In this document: piece by piece, positions 1-10,605 of the stretch
Numbering within the stretch: the first letter of the stretch is position 1
Layout: the number at the start of each line of letters is the position of its first letter
Virus record (IMG/VR): IMGVR_UViG_3300027969_000061
Location: 44,198-108,197 of that record
Strand: one strand, 5' to 3'
DNA: 64,000 nucleotides
Origin: a virus
The notes under the pieces: model-generated
What the model was told of the DNA's origin: nothing
The model's input: the letters and a program-made list of their open reading frames with translations, nothing else
Database searches by the model: none
Program-made: the position numbers and the translations under genes

Positions 1-2
1 TT

Positions 3-1187
3 ACTGGTACTGGTACAGTTGTAATGGTTGGTGGTAATTATTTTAGCGTTACTGTAAATAATGCCGCTGCATCAGTTTTGGCCAAAGCAGTTGTTAGTAT
101 GGGACCAGTGACGCTGACGGCAGGAACAATGCAGATTTCTGACACGCTGATTTATGCTGCCACTAATATAGCTAATGCCATAACACAAAGTGCTGGATCG
201 GTATTAACATTAAATAATAGTCAGACACTAATACCAGACCTTTCAAATGTATCAAGAAACAGTTTTGGTGGATTTTATTCCATACTACATTCTGTTTATG
301 ATAAACCAAACTCTACTTTTGGTGGTACATCACTAAACGCAATTGATTATAGTCAGTATATCAATGCTGATAATTTAAATGTTCAAGGCAACGCAACAGT
401 CAATGGCACCGTTGTTCTAGCCAATTCAAACTTCTTAGCAACAGAAGCTGCCTTTAGAATCACCGCATCAGGAAGTTCACAAACTCCAACACAAGCCGGC
501 ACACTAATGCAATTGACTGGCAAAGCAAACACGCCAGCCAGGATATTGATTGATTCCATTGGTATATCAAATACGGCATATTCTCTTATTGCTGGTAGAA
601 CTGCCAGAGGCACAGTAGGTGCACCAACAGCGACACAGAACAATGATATTCTGTTGCGTATTGCTGGTAACTCATATGGCGATACAGGATATGCACCATT
701 TGGTGATGCAAGAATCGATTTTGTTGCTACTGAAAATCATTCAGACACAAATCGTGGGTCCAGAATAAGATTTTGGAACACACCAACGGGTTCAAATGTT
801 GTTAATGAAATTGCTTCATTCAATGGTGATTCTGTAACTTTCACCGGTACTGTGGCACCAGTAAAAGGATTCATTTATACACCAAACATATATCCAAGTG
901 CTCAAACGGCAGTTACTATAAGCTTTGCAAACGACTCAGTTGTTCGTGCTCAGACTTCAGCAGGCTTGGCTGTAACACTTTCAAATTTTGTTGTAGGTAA
1001 ATCAGTTGAAGCTTGGATTACTAATACTGCTGGTGGTGGTCAAACATTTACTCATGGATGTTCTGCAACTAATTCAACAGTTAATTCAACTACATATAGT
1101 ATTCCGGCAACATCAACTATTTTTGTAAAATACTGGTGTATGGATGGAACATTAGCAAATACTTTTGTAGCTATTACACACGCTTAA
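3..1187 (+). CDS. Fibre-like virion protein, 5' end outside the window
   Basis: The reading frame is open from the first bases of the window, so the ATG at 24 is probably internal and the true start lies upstream. What is visible (about 394 residues) is rich in Thr, Ser, Asn and Ala with alternating beta-strand patterns, typical of trimeric phage fibre shafts and tips. A segment NADNLNVQGNATVNGTVVL looks like a shaft repeat; the C-terminal part (VTLSNFVVGKSVEAWITN) looks like a beta-rich tip. No S74 chaperone or enzyme motif is seen. It sits directly upstream of baseplate gene 8, which suggests a tail or baseplate-attached fibre. The role is inferred from composition and position only. Confidence 0.6.
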   Translation, partial: TGTGTVVMVGGNYFSVTVNNAAASVLAKAVVSMGPVTLTAGTMQISDTLIYAATNIANAITQSAGSVLTLNNSQTLIPDLSNVSRNSFGGFYSILHSVYDKPNSTFGGTSLNAIDYSQYINADNLNVQGNATVNGTVVLANSNFLATEAAFRITASGSSQTPTQAGTLMQLTGKANTPARILIDSIGISNTAYSLIAGRTARGTVGAPTATQNNDILLRIAGNSYGDTGYAPFGDARIDFVATENHSDTNRGSRIRFWNTPTGSNVVNEIASFNGDSVTFTGTVAPVKGFIYTPNIYPSAQTAVTISFANDSVVRAQTSAGLAVTLSNFVVGKSVEAWITNTAGGGQTFTHGCSATNSTVNSTTYSIPATSTIFVKYWCMDGTLANTFVAITHA

Positions 1188-1199
1188 TAAATACATACT

Positions 1200-2564
1200 A
1201 TGGCAAATAAAGACCTTCTAACATATAATGCAAAAGTAACTCAAGTTGAGCAGGACTATTTTGCTCCTGTGGCCTCGGTTACTGGTACTACCACACCAGT
1301 TAGCACACTCTATTGTTTTATGTCCCGTGTTTTACCATGGACAAATGATATTGATCCGCCACAACCAACTCAAGACCAAAAATCATTAAAGCAAATTTAC
1401 AAAAATATATTTGCCGTTAAAAAAATTAATTCATCAGGTATTAGTCCTGTTATTCAAAGGATTGATTGGGATTCTGGTGAAAAATATGATTATTATCAAG
1501 ATGATGTTGATATGTTTGCACTCAATCCATCAGGCACATTGGTAAAACGATTCTATATTCGTAATCGATATGACCAAGTGTTTAAGTGTTTGTGGAATAA
1601 CAATGATGCTGACTCAACCGATGAACCATTTTTCCAACCAGGTACTTACGGCACCAATAACATTTATAAAGGTGCTGATGGTTATAAGTGGAAGTATATG
1701 TATACCATTGATGTGGGTCGTAAAACAACATTTATGGATGCAACTTGGATGCCAGTTCCTGTGGTCAAAACAGCACCATCACCAAACGATACATCATCGG
1801 GATATGGTGACATTGAAGTAATCAATGTGGTGACTGGTGGTTCTGGATATGATCCAGCAAACTCTGTTGTTAATCTTATTATTACTGGTGATGGAACCGG
1901 CACCACAGGTACTATCTCAACTTCTAATGGTATCATTACTGATATTGTTGTAACCAATCCAGGATCCGATTACACTTTTGCAAATGTGTCTGTGACTTCA
2001 GCAGCAGGTTCAAACGCAACCTTCATCGCTCCTGTCAGTCCTATTGGCGGTCATGGTTACGATTCTGTATCTGAATTGGGTTGTTCTCATGTAATGGTGA
2101 CTGCTGAATTTAATGGCAGTGAAGATGGATTAATACCAACAGACATCGATTTCAGGCAAGTTGGTTTGTTGGTCAATCCTACTGCACTTAGTACCTACCC
2201 CAATCCAGCCAACGGCAGCATTTATAAGACTTCAACTGACTTTGTAGTGGCACCTGGATTTGGTAGTTATACTTCTGATGAAGTTGTTTATCAAGGTTCT
2301 TCTGCAAATACCGCAACATTTACTGGTACTGTATTAAGCTTTGATGCAGGATCCAATGTATTACGCTTGATAAATACATCAGGTACACAAACACTCAATG
2401 CACCAATTTTTGGTGCTTCGTCATCAACAGCAAGAACAGTATTAAGTGTTAGCACCCCAGATTTTATTACTTTCTCCGGATTCATGACATATATTGAAAA
2501 TAGAGAAAGTATTCAGAGAAGTGCAGACGGAATAGAACAATTTAAATTTGTATTAGGATACTAA
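1200..2564 (+). CDS. gp8: Baseplate wedge subunit gp8
   Basis: 454 residues. The protein resembles T4-type gp8, a structural subunit of the baseplate wedge. Recognisable features are the N-terminal segment around VLPWTND (residues 45-51), the core YKWKYMYTID (162-171) and a C-terminal tail YIENRESIQRSADG (431-444) of the type seen in marine T4-like gp8. It is longer than T4 gp8 (about 334 residues). The extra length fits two beta insertions: a GGSGY repeat region (about 205-275) and a module around residues 355-412 (EVVYQG...) that also occurs in gp14 and gp15 here. It starts 12 bases after the previous stop and ends 3 bases before the next ATG. Confidence 0.88.
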   Translation: MANKDLLTYNAKVTQVEQDYFAPVASVTGTTTPVSTLYCFMSRVLPWTNDIDPPQPTQDQKSLKQIYKNIFAVKKINSSGISPVIQRIDWDSGEKYDYYQDDVDMFALNPSGTLVKRFYIRNRYDQVFKCLWNNNDADSTDEPFFQPGTYGTNNIYKGADGYKWKYMYTIDVGRKTTFMDATWMPVPVVKTAPSPNDTSSGYGDIEVINVVTGGSGYDPANSVVNLIITGDGTGTTGTISTSNGIITDIVVTNPGSDYTFANVSVTSAAGSNATFIAPVSPIGGHGYDSVSELGCSHVMVTAEFNGSEDGLIPTDIDFRQVGLLVNPTALSTYPNPANGSIYKTSTDFVVAPGFGSYTSDEVVYQGSSANTATFTGTVLSFDAGSNVLRLINTSGTQTLNAPIFGASSSTARTVLSVSTPDFITFSGFMTYIENRESIQRSADGIEQFKFVLGY

Positions 2565-2567
2565 AAA

Positions 2568-5500
2568 ATGCCGCTTAATTTTAATGTTGAACCATATTAT
2601 GATGACTTTGATCCTGCCAAAAATTATCACAGGATCCTATTCAAACCTGGTTTTGCCGTTCAAGCTCGTGAACTAACACAATCACAGACTATTCTACAAG
2701 ACCAAGTTACTAAATTTGCTGACAACATTTTTAAACAGAATACACCTGTAACTGGCGGACAATTAACAACCAATTTTCAATGTAGTTATATTAAACTACA
2801 AGAAACTTATAATAATGCAGCCATTAATGTTGATGAATTTAACAATAAAGTTATTCAAAATGCTTCTGGTTCAGTATTAGCCAAAGTTATTGCAGTTGTT
2901 GAAGCCACCGGTACAGGCGGTGCTGGTGATCCACCTACATTAATTGTTTCGTATAAATCAGGTGAACAGTTTCAAAGCAATGATGTTATCTATGACAATG
3001 GATCCAATCTGGCTGCACAAGCCATCAGCGCTAATGCTACAGGTTTAAGTTCAGCAGTTTCAATTGCACAAGGTGTGTTCTATGTTTCAGACAACTACAC
3101 AAGGTCTGATGGTATTACAATTTCTACTGGTGCATTTGTTCAAGTTAATCCTCAAACAATTGTTGTTGACAAATATGACAACACACCAACAAATCGTGTT
3201 GGTTTAAATATTACAGAAACAATTGTTGATTATGTTAATGATCCTTCTTTATTAGATCCTGCTATTGGTGCTTCTAACTATCAGGCGCCTGGTGCTGACC
3301 GATATAAAATTACTTTAACATTAGAAAGTCGTTCACTATCATTTGGTGACGATGATAGCTTTATTGAATTACTTCGTGTTGAAAATGGTCAGACTGTCAA
3401 GTTGGTTAATGAAACAGTTTACAATGTAATTGATGATTACTTTGCCAAGCGTACCAATGACACTAATGGTGACTTCATTGTTAATGATTATAATTTGACA
3501 CCAAAAGCCAATACAGTTAATTCTGCCGAATATGATTTAGGTATTTCAAAAGGTATTTCTTATGTTCGTGGATATCGTTTAGAAAATCAATCTGATGTAA
3601 CCCTAACAAACGACCGAGCAAGATTACAATCTGATGTAACCAACAATCCAACTTTTGTTGACTATGGTAACTATTTCTATGTCAATTCAGCCAATGGTGT
3701 ATTTGATGTTACAACTTCGCCTCAAATTGATTTTCACACAGTAGACAAAACAGCTATCGTAACAACAAATCAATCATCATACAATTCTACTCGTGCAGCT
3801 ACAGCTTATATTCGTAGCATGGTGTATGATAGCACATCAAACACAGCCAATGGTTCTGCATATGTTTATAAGGCGTATGTTTACAATATTCAAAATCAAA
3901 CATTATCAGCCAATGTTTCACAAATTGCACCAGTCAATGCAAACAATAGTTATATAAGATTGCCTAGTACCAATCAGTTTTCAAATGTGGCCAATGCCTA
4001 TACTGGAGTAACAGTCAGTATTGATTCAGGTACTTCTGCTGGTGATTTCAGAACAATTACAACCTACGATGCAGCTGCTAAAATTGCATATGTTGACCAA
4101 CCATTTACTGTAACATTGGCCAACAACTCGGTGTTTACTCTCCGTTTTGATACTACTGACTTTGAAACAATGATTAAGAGTACCTCTGGTACACCTTATT
4201 CTATTACAGCCAATGCTGCAATTAATAATTTAAATAAAGTAAACAATGTTGCAGAAGGTGATGTTGTTTTACAAAACCCAAATGCACCAGAACTATTGTT
4301 TACAATTGGTAACCCTTTTGTATCGTATGCAAACAATTCTTCATACACCACATCACAGGTGTTCCGTAATGTTTCGTTCACAACATCAGGCGGAAACATT
4401 GTTGCTCAACTAACATTTGGTTCTGCACCTACATCAACACTTCGTTTCTTAGGTAACGGCACATTATCATCTGATGCTGTGTCACAAAACTTTCAAATTA
4501 TTGTTACTAATCCATTATCAAGTGGATTAAGAGTTGGTCAATTGTTACCATGGAATCAAGGTAGTAGAACTTGTGCAATCACAGGTTCAGGTGGTACAGC
4601 TACATTCACAACACCAACATCTGATTTAGGTCCATTCACCGCAACAATCATTGCTAAGGCTTTTGTTAGTAATGGTAATGACACTAACTTTGTATTGAAA
4701 GCCAAAAATCTGGTTGAAGGTAATACAACAGGCGTAAACATTACAGGCACAACTGTTGAAACATATACCAAAGTTGATTTAACAAATGGTCAAGTGTATG
4801 TTGCAAATACTGGAATTGTTGCTCCTGGTCAACCACAAAAACTATACATTACAGATGCAAAACGTATAGTTAAAATTATTGATACAAAATCTCCTGGCAC
4901 AGCTGCAACAAATGCCATGTTGACCAATCCAATCTATGATGTTACATCTAGATTCACATTTGATAATGGTCAACGAGATTCATACTATGACTTCGCTAGT
5001 ATTACATTAGGCGTGGGTCAACCACAAATTGATGGTAATTTATTGGTTATATTAGATTACTATTCGACCACTGGTGGTGACGGATACTATTCTGTCATGT
5101 CTTATTTGTCACCAGTATCATCTGCACCAGAGAGTTATGCTGAGATTCCATCTTACATGGCTTCTAGTGGCAATTACTATCAGTTAAGAGATTCTTTGGA
5201 CTTTAGACCATCATTAATTAATGCTCAGAGTTCATTTATAATCCGGACTTCAAGTTCTGGTTCAGGTGCAGCAGGCGCATATATTCCTGTAGATTTAACT
5301 GAATTTGAATCTGATTATGGATTCTATCTTGGTCGTTTTGACAAATTAGTATTAAGTAAAGACCGTGCATTTGAAATTGTTCAAGGCACACCATCGACCA
5401 ATCCAATTCTACCAATTGAACCAGATGGTTCGTTGGTGATTGCAAATCTTTACCACGACCCATACACCGCATATATTCCAGGTGAAGCCACAGGTGTATT

Positions 5501-8500
5501 GCCAAGTTTATCTATTGAGCGTGTTAAACACAAGCGTTGGTTGATGCGTGATATTTCTGATTTAGAAACTCGTGTTAACAATATTGAATACTACACAGCA
5601 CTCAATATGTTAGAAAAAGGTGCATCTTCTTTACAGATTCCTGATGGTAACGGATTAAATCGTTTCAAAAATGGTATTTTAGTTGATGACTTCTCTAGTT
5701 ATGCTGCAGCTGATACTGCTAGTTCCGATTATTTGGCAACAATCAATCGTAGAACAAAACAGATGACTGCATCACAAGATGTGCAAAACTTCCCATTGCA
5801 ATCATTGTCACTAGTATATAATATGGGCCAGTTGGATGCTACAAGTGCAAACAATCTTGGTTATAATATTTCTCAGAGCTCTACATCAAACTTCTTTACA
5901 TTACCATACTCCACATCTAATGTGGTAACACAAAGAATTGCTTCACGCACAGTTAATTTAAACCCATTCTCTGTATCATTGAATTCTGGTGTATTAACAC
6001 TCAGTCCTCCAATGGACAATTGGGTTGATACACAAAAATCACCTGACCTGTTGATTGTAGATCCAAATTTACAAGTATATCGTGCAAGTGACCAAGTTAA
6101 TGTGTTACAAGTAGGTGATTGGAAAACAACTGTTGCAACATCAACCGATAATGTGGTTGCGGCTGGTCGTAACTGGCGTGTCAATCAGGTTACCACATAT
6201 ACAACAGAACAACAAAAGGTTGTGTTAGGTAACTACGACAAACTTAATTCGAGTTATGTTGAAACTGCTGGTTTCATTACTGATGTTAGTATTTTGCCAT
6301 ATATCCGTTCACAATTCTTATTCTTTAACACTTATGGTCTAACAGTTAATACCAATGTTAATGCGTATTTTGATGGTGTAAGTGTTAATAAGTATGTTCG
6401 CAAACCAAATATCATTGAATTGACCGGTGTAACTGGTTCATTTAAAGACGGTGATATTATTGGTTATTATTCTGCTGGTAATTTTAGACCTGCTGCCAAA
6501 GTTGTTTCTTACTATGTTAATCCAGCTGCCAATACAACTGCTCGCCTCTATGTTGTTGGTGATATTGTTGGTCAAACATTTACTGCGGGTGGCGTATTAC
6601 AAAATGCTCAATTTAATGCTGCTGGTCAATATCAGTCAACTACAGCACAAGGAACCATTGCATCGTTTAGACATAACTCTGGTCAAGTCGTTAATGCCAA
6701 TACATCAACATCTATTACATTAGGTGCCACAGCATCTACAACTGATATCTATACAGGTAACACAATTTATATTATTAATGGCACGGGTGTTGGCCAATCT
6801 GCAACTATTACTGCATACAATGGTGCAACTAAGTTGGCAAACCTAAGTTCTTCTATTACAACTGCCAATGGCGACATCTATTCAATTGGTACAATGAAAA
6901 CCAATGAAGCGGGTATGATTTCGGGTATCTTTGCATTACCAGGCGGAGTATTCCATACAGGTCAAAGAACATTTAGAGTTGATAACTCAATTGGTGGTAA
7001 TATTAGTTCTGCACAGACTTTTGCAGAGGCCACATTCTATGCTTCTGGTTTACAACAGACTAAACAAGGTGTAAACTATGCATCTTCAATTGACTCTGCC
7101 AAGAATACTTTCACACAAAGTAATGAAAGAACCAACATCACTTCTTATACTTACACAACAGTATGGGATCCAGTTGCACAAACATTTATTATTGATAAAG
7201 AAAACTATCCAAATGGTGTCTTTGTTGATTCAATTAAATTATTCTTTGCAACAAAAGCTGATGAGTTCTCACCAGTAACATTGTCTATTGTTGGTACACT
7301 AAACGGATATCCAAATGGTGAAACATTGGATAATTCTCAAGTTACATTGACATCAGAGAATATTAATGTATCAAGCAATCCACATTATTTGGATCCTACC
7401 ACATATACTGTGTTTAAGTTCCCAGCACCAGTATATTTGGAATCTAACAAATTATATGCTGTTATTGTAAAATGTCCAACATCTAATGATTACACAATTT
7501 ATACTGCACAAAATGGTGACACAGCAATTTCATCTTCTGTTAAGAATTTGCCAAGTGACCCAACACCAACAACAATAACAAAGATTAACTCTGCACCATA
7601 TGTTGGTTCATTATTCTTATCACAGAATTCACAAACATGGACTGCGGATCAAAACGAATCAATGATGTTTACAATGGATCGTTGTGTGTTCTCTGTTGGC
7701 ACTCAACCTACATTACAGTTTGTAGTGCCAAATCGTTTACCATATCGTAAATTAACAGAACAAGATATTTCATACTATCTAAGTCCAAACACGATTAATA
7801 CATCCATCTCCTCGGCAGCCAATACTAATGTGGTCGTTGATGCATTTAATATTTCAACATCTGACTTTGTGCCGGGTAGCACATCACTCAGTTACACATA
7901 TGGTGCCACATTAAATTCAACTAAGACAGCTGCACCAACACAGTCAGTTACTCCTGGTAAATATGGTACACCAATGTATGATGACATCTATCTAAATGAT
8001 GGATTAGGTGAGCGTGTATTGGCAGCTAACTCTAATACATCATTCTCATTGTATGCTAACATGACCACAGTAGATGATGCTGTGTCACCAATGATTTCAG
8101 ATGATGGATTAGGTGTATATACTATCACATGGAACATTAATAACTTAGAGTTATCTAATAGTATGATTACTGTGGCCAATGGTGGTTCTGGTTACAATGT
8201 CAATACAACTTCCGTAACCATTACATCTAATACAGGTACTGGTGCAACAGCAACTGCCAATGTAGTTGGTGGAATAATTAAGAACATTTATATTACAAAT
8301 GGTGGTTCTGGTTATGCAACAACACCAGTGATTACAGTTGCAGATGCCAACTCCTCACCAGGAATTGGTGCAACAGTTACAGTAGCAGGCGAAACATCAC
8401 CAGCTGGTGGTAACGGCCAAACACGATACATTACTAAGAAAGTTATTTTGGATCAAGGATTTGATTCAGGTGATTTACGAGTATACTTTACTGCTTATCG

Positions 8501-8831
8501 TCCAGTCAATACAAACATCTATGTTTACTATAAGATTCTTTCTAGAAGTGATACACAGACATTTGATTCAGGCAACTGGCAGTTAATGTCGTTAATTAAT
8601 AACACTAGTTCATTGTATTCACCAACAAGAGATAGCACTTATGAATTTGTAGCTGCACCTGGTGCTGATGGTGTTGCACAGAACTATGTTGAATATACTA
8701 GTGGTGTAACAGGTCAAACATACAACAATTTTAGTCAGTTTGCAATCAAGATTGTATTGGCAACATCTGATAAGACAGCAGTACCATTCTTATCAGATAT
8801 TCGTGCAATCGCTTTACCATCGGCGGTGTAA
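2568..8831 (+). CDS. Giant DUF4815-type virion structural protein
   Basis: 2087 residues, the largest gene in the window. The N-terminus (YYDDFDPAKNYHRILFKPGF) is the hallmark of the DUF4815 family, found in large structural proteins next to baseplate genes in marine T4-like phages. The rest is Thr/Ser/Asn/Val-rich and beta-repetitive. Near residues 1872 and 1912 are two GGSGY motifs in a repeat related to one inside gp8. The C-terminus contains a sheet-like segment (KVILDQGFDSGDLRVYFTA) and ends in FLSDIRAIALPS. No enzymatic motif was recognised. Position between gp8 and fibre genes suggests a baseplate-peripheral or fibre-anchoring role; that role is inferred, the family match is fairly sure. 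Confidence 0.8.
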   Translation: MPLNFNVEPYYDDFDPAKNYHRILFKPGFAVQARELTQSQTILQDQVTKFADNIFKQNTPVTGGQLTTNFQCSYIKLQETYNNAAINVDEFNNKVIQNASGSVLAKVIAVVEATGTGGAGDPPTLIVSYKSGEQFQSNDVIYDNGSNLAAQAISANATGLSSAVSIAQGVFYVSDNYTRSDGITISTGAFVQVNPQTIVVDKYDNTPTNRVGLNITETIVDYVNDPSLLDPAIGASNYQAPGADRYKITLTLESRSLSFGDDDSFIELLRVENGQTVKLVNETVYNVIDDYFAKRTNDTNGDFIVNDYNLTPKANTVNSAEYDLGISKGISYVRGYRLENQSDVTLTNDRARLQSDVTNNPTFVDYGNYFYVNSANGVFDVTTSPQIDFHTVDKTAIVTTNQSSYNSTRAATAYIRSMVYDSTSNTANGSAYVYKAYVYNIQNQTLSANVSQIAPVNANNSYIRLPSTNQFSNVANAYTGVTVSIDSGTSAGDFRTITTYDAAAKIAYVDQPFTVTLANNSVFTLRFDTTDFETMIKSTSGTPYSITANAAINNLNKVNNVAEGDVVLQNPNAPELLFTIGNPFVSYANNSSYTTSQVFRNVSFTTSGGNIVAQLTFGSAPTSTLRFLGNGTLSSDAVSQNFQIIVTNPLSSGLRVGQLLPWNQGSRTCAITGSGGTATFTTPTSDLGPFTATIIAKAFVSNGNDTNFVLKAKNLVEGNTTGVNITGTTVETYTKVDLTNGQVYVANTGIVAPGQPQKLYITDAKRIVKIIDTKSPGTAATNAMLTNPIYDVTSRFTFDNGQRDSYYDFASITLGVGQPQIDGNLLVILDYYSTTGGDGYYSVMSYLSPVSSAPESYAEIPSYMASSGNYYQLRDSLDFRPSLINAQSSFIIRTSSSGSGAAGAYIPVDLTEFESDYGFYLGRFDKLVLSKDRAFEIVQGTPSTNPILPIEPDGSLVIANLYHDPYTAYIPGEATGVLPSLSIERVKHKRWLMRDISDLETRVNNIEYYTALNMLEKGASSLQIPDGNGLNRFKNGILVDDFSSYAAADTASSDYLATINRRTKQMTASQDVQNFPLQSLSLVYNMGQLDATSANNLGYNISQSSTSNFFTLPYSTSNVVTQRIASRTVNLNPFSVSLNSGVLTLSPPMDNWVDTQKSPDLLIVDPNLQVYRASDQVNVLQVGDWKTTVATSTDNVVAAGRNWRVNQVTTYTTEQQKVVLGNYDKLNSSYVETAGFITDVSILPYIRSQFLFFNTYGLTVNTNVNAYFDGVSVNKYVRKPNIIELTGVTGSFKDGDIIGYYSAGNFRPAAKVVSYYVNPAANTTARLYVVGDIVGQTFTAGGVLQNAQFNAAGQYQSTTAQGTIASFRHNSGQVVNANTSTSITLGATASTTDIYTGNTIYIINGTGVGQSATITAYNGATKLANLSSSITTANGDIYSIGTMKTNEAGMISGIFALPGGVFHTGQRTFRVDNSIGGNISSAQTFAEATFYASGLQQTKQGVNYASSIDSAKNTFTQSNERTNITSYTYTTVWDPVAQTFIIDKENYPNGVFVDSIKLFFATKADEFSPVTLSIVGTLNGYPNGETLDNSQVTLTSENINVSSNPHYLDPTTYTVFKFPAPVYLESNKLYAVIVKCPTSNDYTIYTAQNGDTAISSSVKNLPSDPTPTTITKINSAPYVGSLFLSQNSQTWTADQNESMMFTMDRCVFSVGTQPTLQFVVPNRLPYRKLTEQDISYYLSPNTINTSISSAANTNVVVDAFNISTSDFVPGSTSLSYTYGATLNSTKTAAPTQSVTPGKYGTPMYDDIYLNDGLGERVLAANSNTSFSLYANMTTVDDAVSPMISDDGLGVYTITWNINNLELSNSMITVANGGSGYNVNTTSVTITSNTGTGATATANVVGGIIKNIYITNGGSGYATTPVITVADANSSPGIGATVTVAGETSPAGGNGQTRYITKKVILDQGFDSGDLRVYFTAYRPVNTNIYVYYKILSRSDTQTFDSGNWQLMSLINNTSSLYSPTRDSTYEFVAAPGADGVAQNYVEYTSGVTGQTYNNFSQFAIKIVLATSDKTAVPFLSDIRAIALPSAV

Positions 8832-8832
8832 T

Positions 8833-9054
8833 ATGGCAATTGTAAAAATACCTGGCACAACTTATGTAAGGGATACAAATACTATGGCTCTTATTAACAC
8901 CGATGTTGCTGGATTAGAAGATTATAGAATGAAATCGACTCTGATTAATAACCAAAAATCAGAAATAAATAAAGTAAAAAATGAAATCAATGAAATCCGA
9001 GGTGATGTAAAAGTTATCAAAGAATTATTGATGCAATTATCTGGAAAACAATAA
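8833..9054 (+). CDS. Small coiled-coil virion-associated protein
   Basis: 73 residues from the ATG at 8833, chosen because it begins 1 base after the stop of the large structural gene; a longer in-frame reading from 8740 would overlap that gene deeply. The N-terminus (MAIVKIPGTTYVRDTNTMAL) is compact and the C-terminal half (about residues 37-70) has a heptad-like pattern rich in Lys, Glu, Ile and Asn, predicting a coiled coil. The stop overlaps the next start as TAATG, implying translational coupling to the fibre gene. It may be a small trimerising adaptor between baseplate and fibre. I know of no firm function. Confidence 0.65.
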   Translation: MAIVKIPGTTYVRDTNTMALINTDVAGLEDYRMKSTLINNQKSEINKVKNEINEIRGDVKVIKELLMQLSGKQ

Positions 9055-10517
9055 TGGCTAATACAGTTTCTTATCTAAGTTTTGCTAATACATTTGGTGA
9101 TTGGGTCGTTGTAACGAATTCTCTGGCACGAGAGAGTAACGACTTTGCGGCCAATAATTATGTTAAGCCAACAGGTACACTCTTTTTAAATTCACCTTCA
9201 TTAGGCTTACAAGTAGCAAATAATGCCATTGTTGCTGGTCAATTACAGGTACAAGGTACTGGTTCTGGTGCTTATGTTCAAAACAACTTGCGAGTTGATG
9301 GCCAAGTTACTTTTCAAAATACTACATTAGGATTAACCAATACTGGTGATATGGTAGTAGGTGGTAGTTTATCTGTTGGTGGAAACTTTATTATTACAGG
9401 TAGTACCATCAATAGTTCTAATAGTTTTACATTAAATGCAAATAATATTGTTGGTAGTAATACAACATTCAATGTGTATCGTGGTTCATCTGGTGCCAAT
9501 GCTTCTATTTTATGGAACGAAAGTGTTGACCAATGGCAAATTTTAAATCTTACAGATTCAACATACTATAAGATTTTAACAACTAGTGATGTAACATCGT
9601 CATTATTATCTACAAGTTCTAATACAGCGGCTTCAGCATCAGCAGCTAATACATTGAACACTTCAATTGCAACACAAAATATTGCATTGCAGAGCATTAT
9701 TACTACTGCAAACACTTCTATGAAGTCGTATGTAGATAATGCCAACACATCCATGAAATCTTATGTGGATTCCAATTTTGGTTTAATTTCTGGCATTAAT
9801 GCAACACAGAACTCATCAATCATTATTGCACAAGGTGTAGATAATACTCAAAATACACAGATTTCTGGTATTCAAGGTGTGGATGACACACAAAATACTC
9901 GCATGAGTATCATTGAAGGTGTGAATGTCACTCAAAACACTAATATTACTTCTGTTAATAACTTTGCTGGTGGTGCTTATACAACTGCTAATGGTGCAAA
10001 TGGTCTGGCCGCAGGTGCTTTTGCAGCTGCTAACACCAAAGTCGCTTCAATTACTGGTACAACCAATCAGGTTACTGTAACCGGCACAACTACACCAACA
10101 TTATCTTTACCGCAAAGTATTAATACTGGTGCATCCGTTCAGTTTGGTTCATTTGGCGTAGGTACAGCTGCATCCGGCACAACTGGTGAAATCCGTGCTA
10201 CCAATAACATTACTGCTTACTACTCAGATGATAGACTTAAAACCAAATTAGGCAATATTGAGAGTGCATTAGATAAAGTGTTGTCATTAAATGGTTTCTA
10301 CCATGAAGCCAATGAAACAGCACAAGCATTAGGTTATCAAGTAGTTCGTGAGGTCGGTGTGTCAGCACAAGAGGTCAATGCAGTTCTACCAGAGGTTGTG
10401 GCGCCTGCACCAATTGATCCTCAGTATATGACAGTTCGGTATGAAAGATTAGTTCCTTTGTTAATTGAAGCAATCAAGGAATTGAAGTCGGAGATAGATG
10501 GTTTGAAGAAATCCTAA
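9054..10517 (+). CDS. Tail fibre with C-terminal S74 intramolecular chaperone
   Basis: 487 residues. The middle (about 250-330) carries repeats of the form QGVDxTQNTxI, shared with fibres at 14868 and 46212, then an Ala/Asn-rich stretch (ANGANGLAAGAF). The last 99 residues are a peptidase S74 / endosialidase-type chaperone domain: it opens with YYSDDRLKTKLGNI, contains GVSAQEVNAVLPEVV and ends in a long helix (LVPLLIEAIKELKSEIDGL). In this family the domain helps the fibre trimerise and is then cleaved by a catalytic Ser-Asp type mechanism; the SDDR segment is in the expected place. It is followed by the longest intergenic gap in the window. Confidence 0.85.
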   Translation: MANTVSYLSFANTFGDWVVVTNSLARESNDFAANNYVKPTGTLFLNSPSLGLQVANNAIVAGQLQVQGTGSGAYVQNNLRVDGQVTFQNTTLGLTNTGDMVVGGSLSVGGNFIITGSTINSSNSFTLNANNIVGSNTTFNVYRGSSGANASILWNESVDQWQILNLTDSTYYKILTTSDVTSSLLSTSSNTAASASAANTLNTSIATQNIALQSIITTANTSMKSYVDNANTSMKSYVDSNFGLISGINATQNSSIIIAQGVDNTQNTQISGIQGVDDTQNTRMSIIEGVNVTQNTNITSVNNFAGGAYTTANGANGLAAGAFAAANTKVASITGTTNQVTVTGTTTPTLSLPQSINTGASVQFGSFGVGTAASGTTGEIRATNNITAYYSDDRLKTKLGNIESALDKVLSLNGFYHEANETAQALGYQVVREVGVSAQEVNAVLPEVVAPAPIDPQYMTVRYERLVPLLIEAIKELKSEIDGLKKS

Positions 10518-10523
10518 AATTCG

Positions 10524-10553
10524 AAATTTTGCGTTCCGGCCTCAAAATTTTTT
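10524..10553 (+). terminator. Candidate intrinsic terminator after the S74 fibre
   Basis: AAATTTTG (10524-10531) pairs with CAAAATTT (10543-10550) across an 11-base loop, and T residues continue to 10553. The stem is A/T-rich and therefore weak, so this is tentative. It lies just after the stop of the S74 fibre and before a late-promoter-like box, which is the expected place for a transcription unit boundary. Confidence 0.35.
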
Positions 10554-10585
10554 GCCGCTGATTCAAAGTTCCAAAAAGCGATTTT

Positions 10586-10597
10586 ACTCCATGGAGT
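10586..10597. other. Perfect 12-bp palindrome in the intergenic gap
   Basis: ACTCCATGGAGT reads the same on both strands and lies 9 bases upstream of a late-promoter-like CTAAATA box. It could be a protein-binding site or chance; nothing else in the window repeats it that I saw. The rest of the 124-base gap holds the weak hairpin and the promoter-like box and no gene. Confidence 0.25.
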
Positions 10598-10605
10598 TAG
10601 ACTAA

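Noticed and set aside
6451-6723. Leu/Ile-rich + strand frame inside the giant structural gene, membrane-like
   Set aside because: It is a shifted frame of the DUF4815-type gene; its hydrophobic composition comes from the T-rich second codon positions of that gene. No start signal or conserved pattern supports it.
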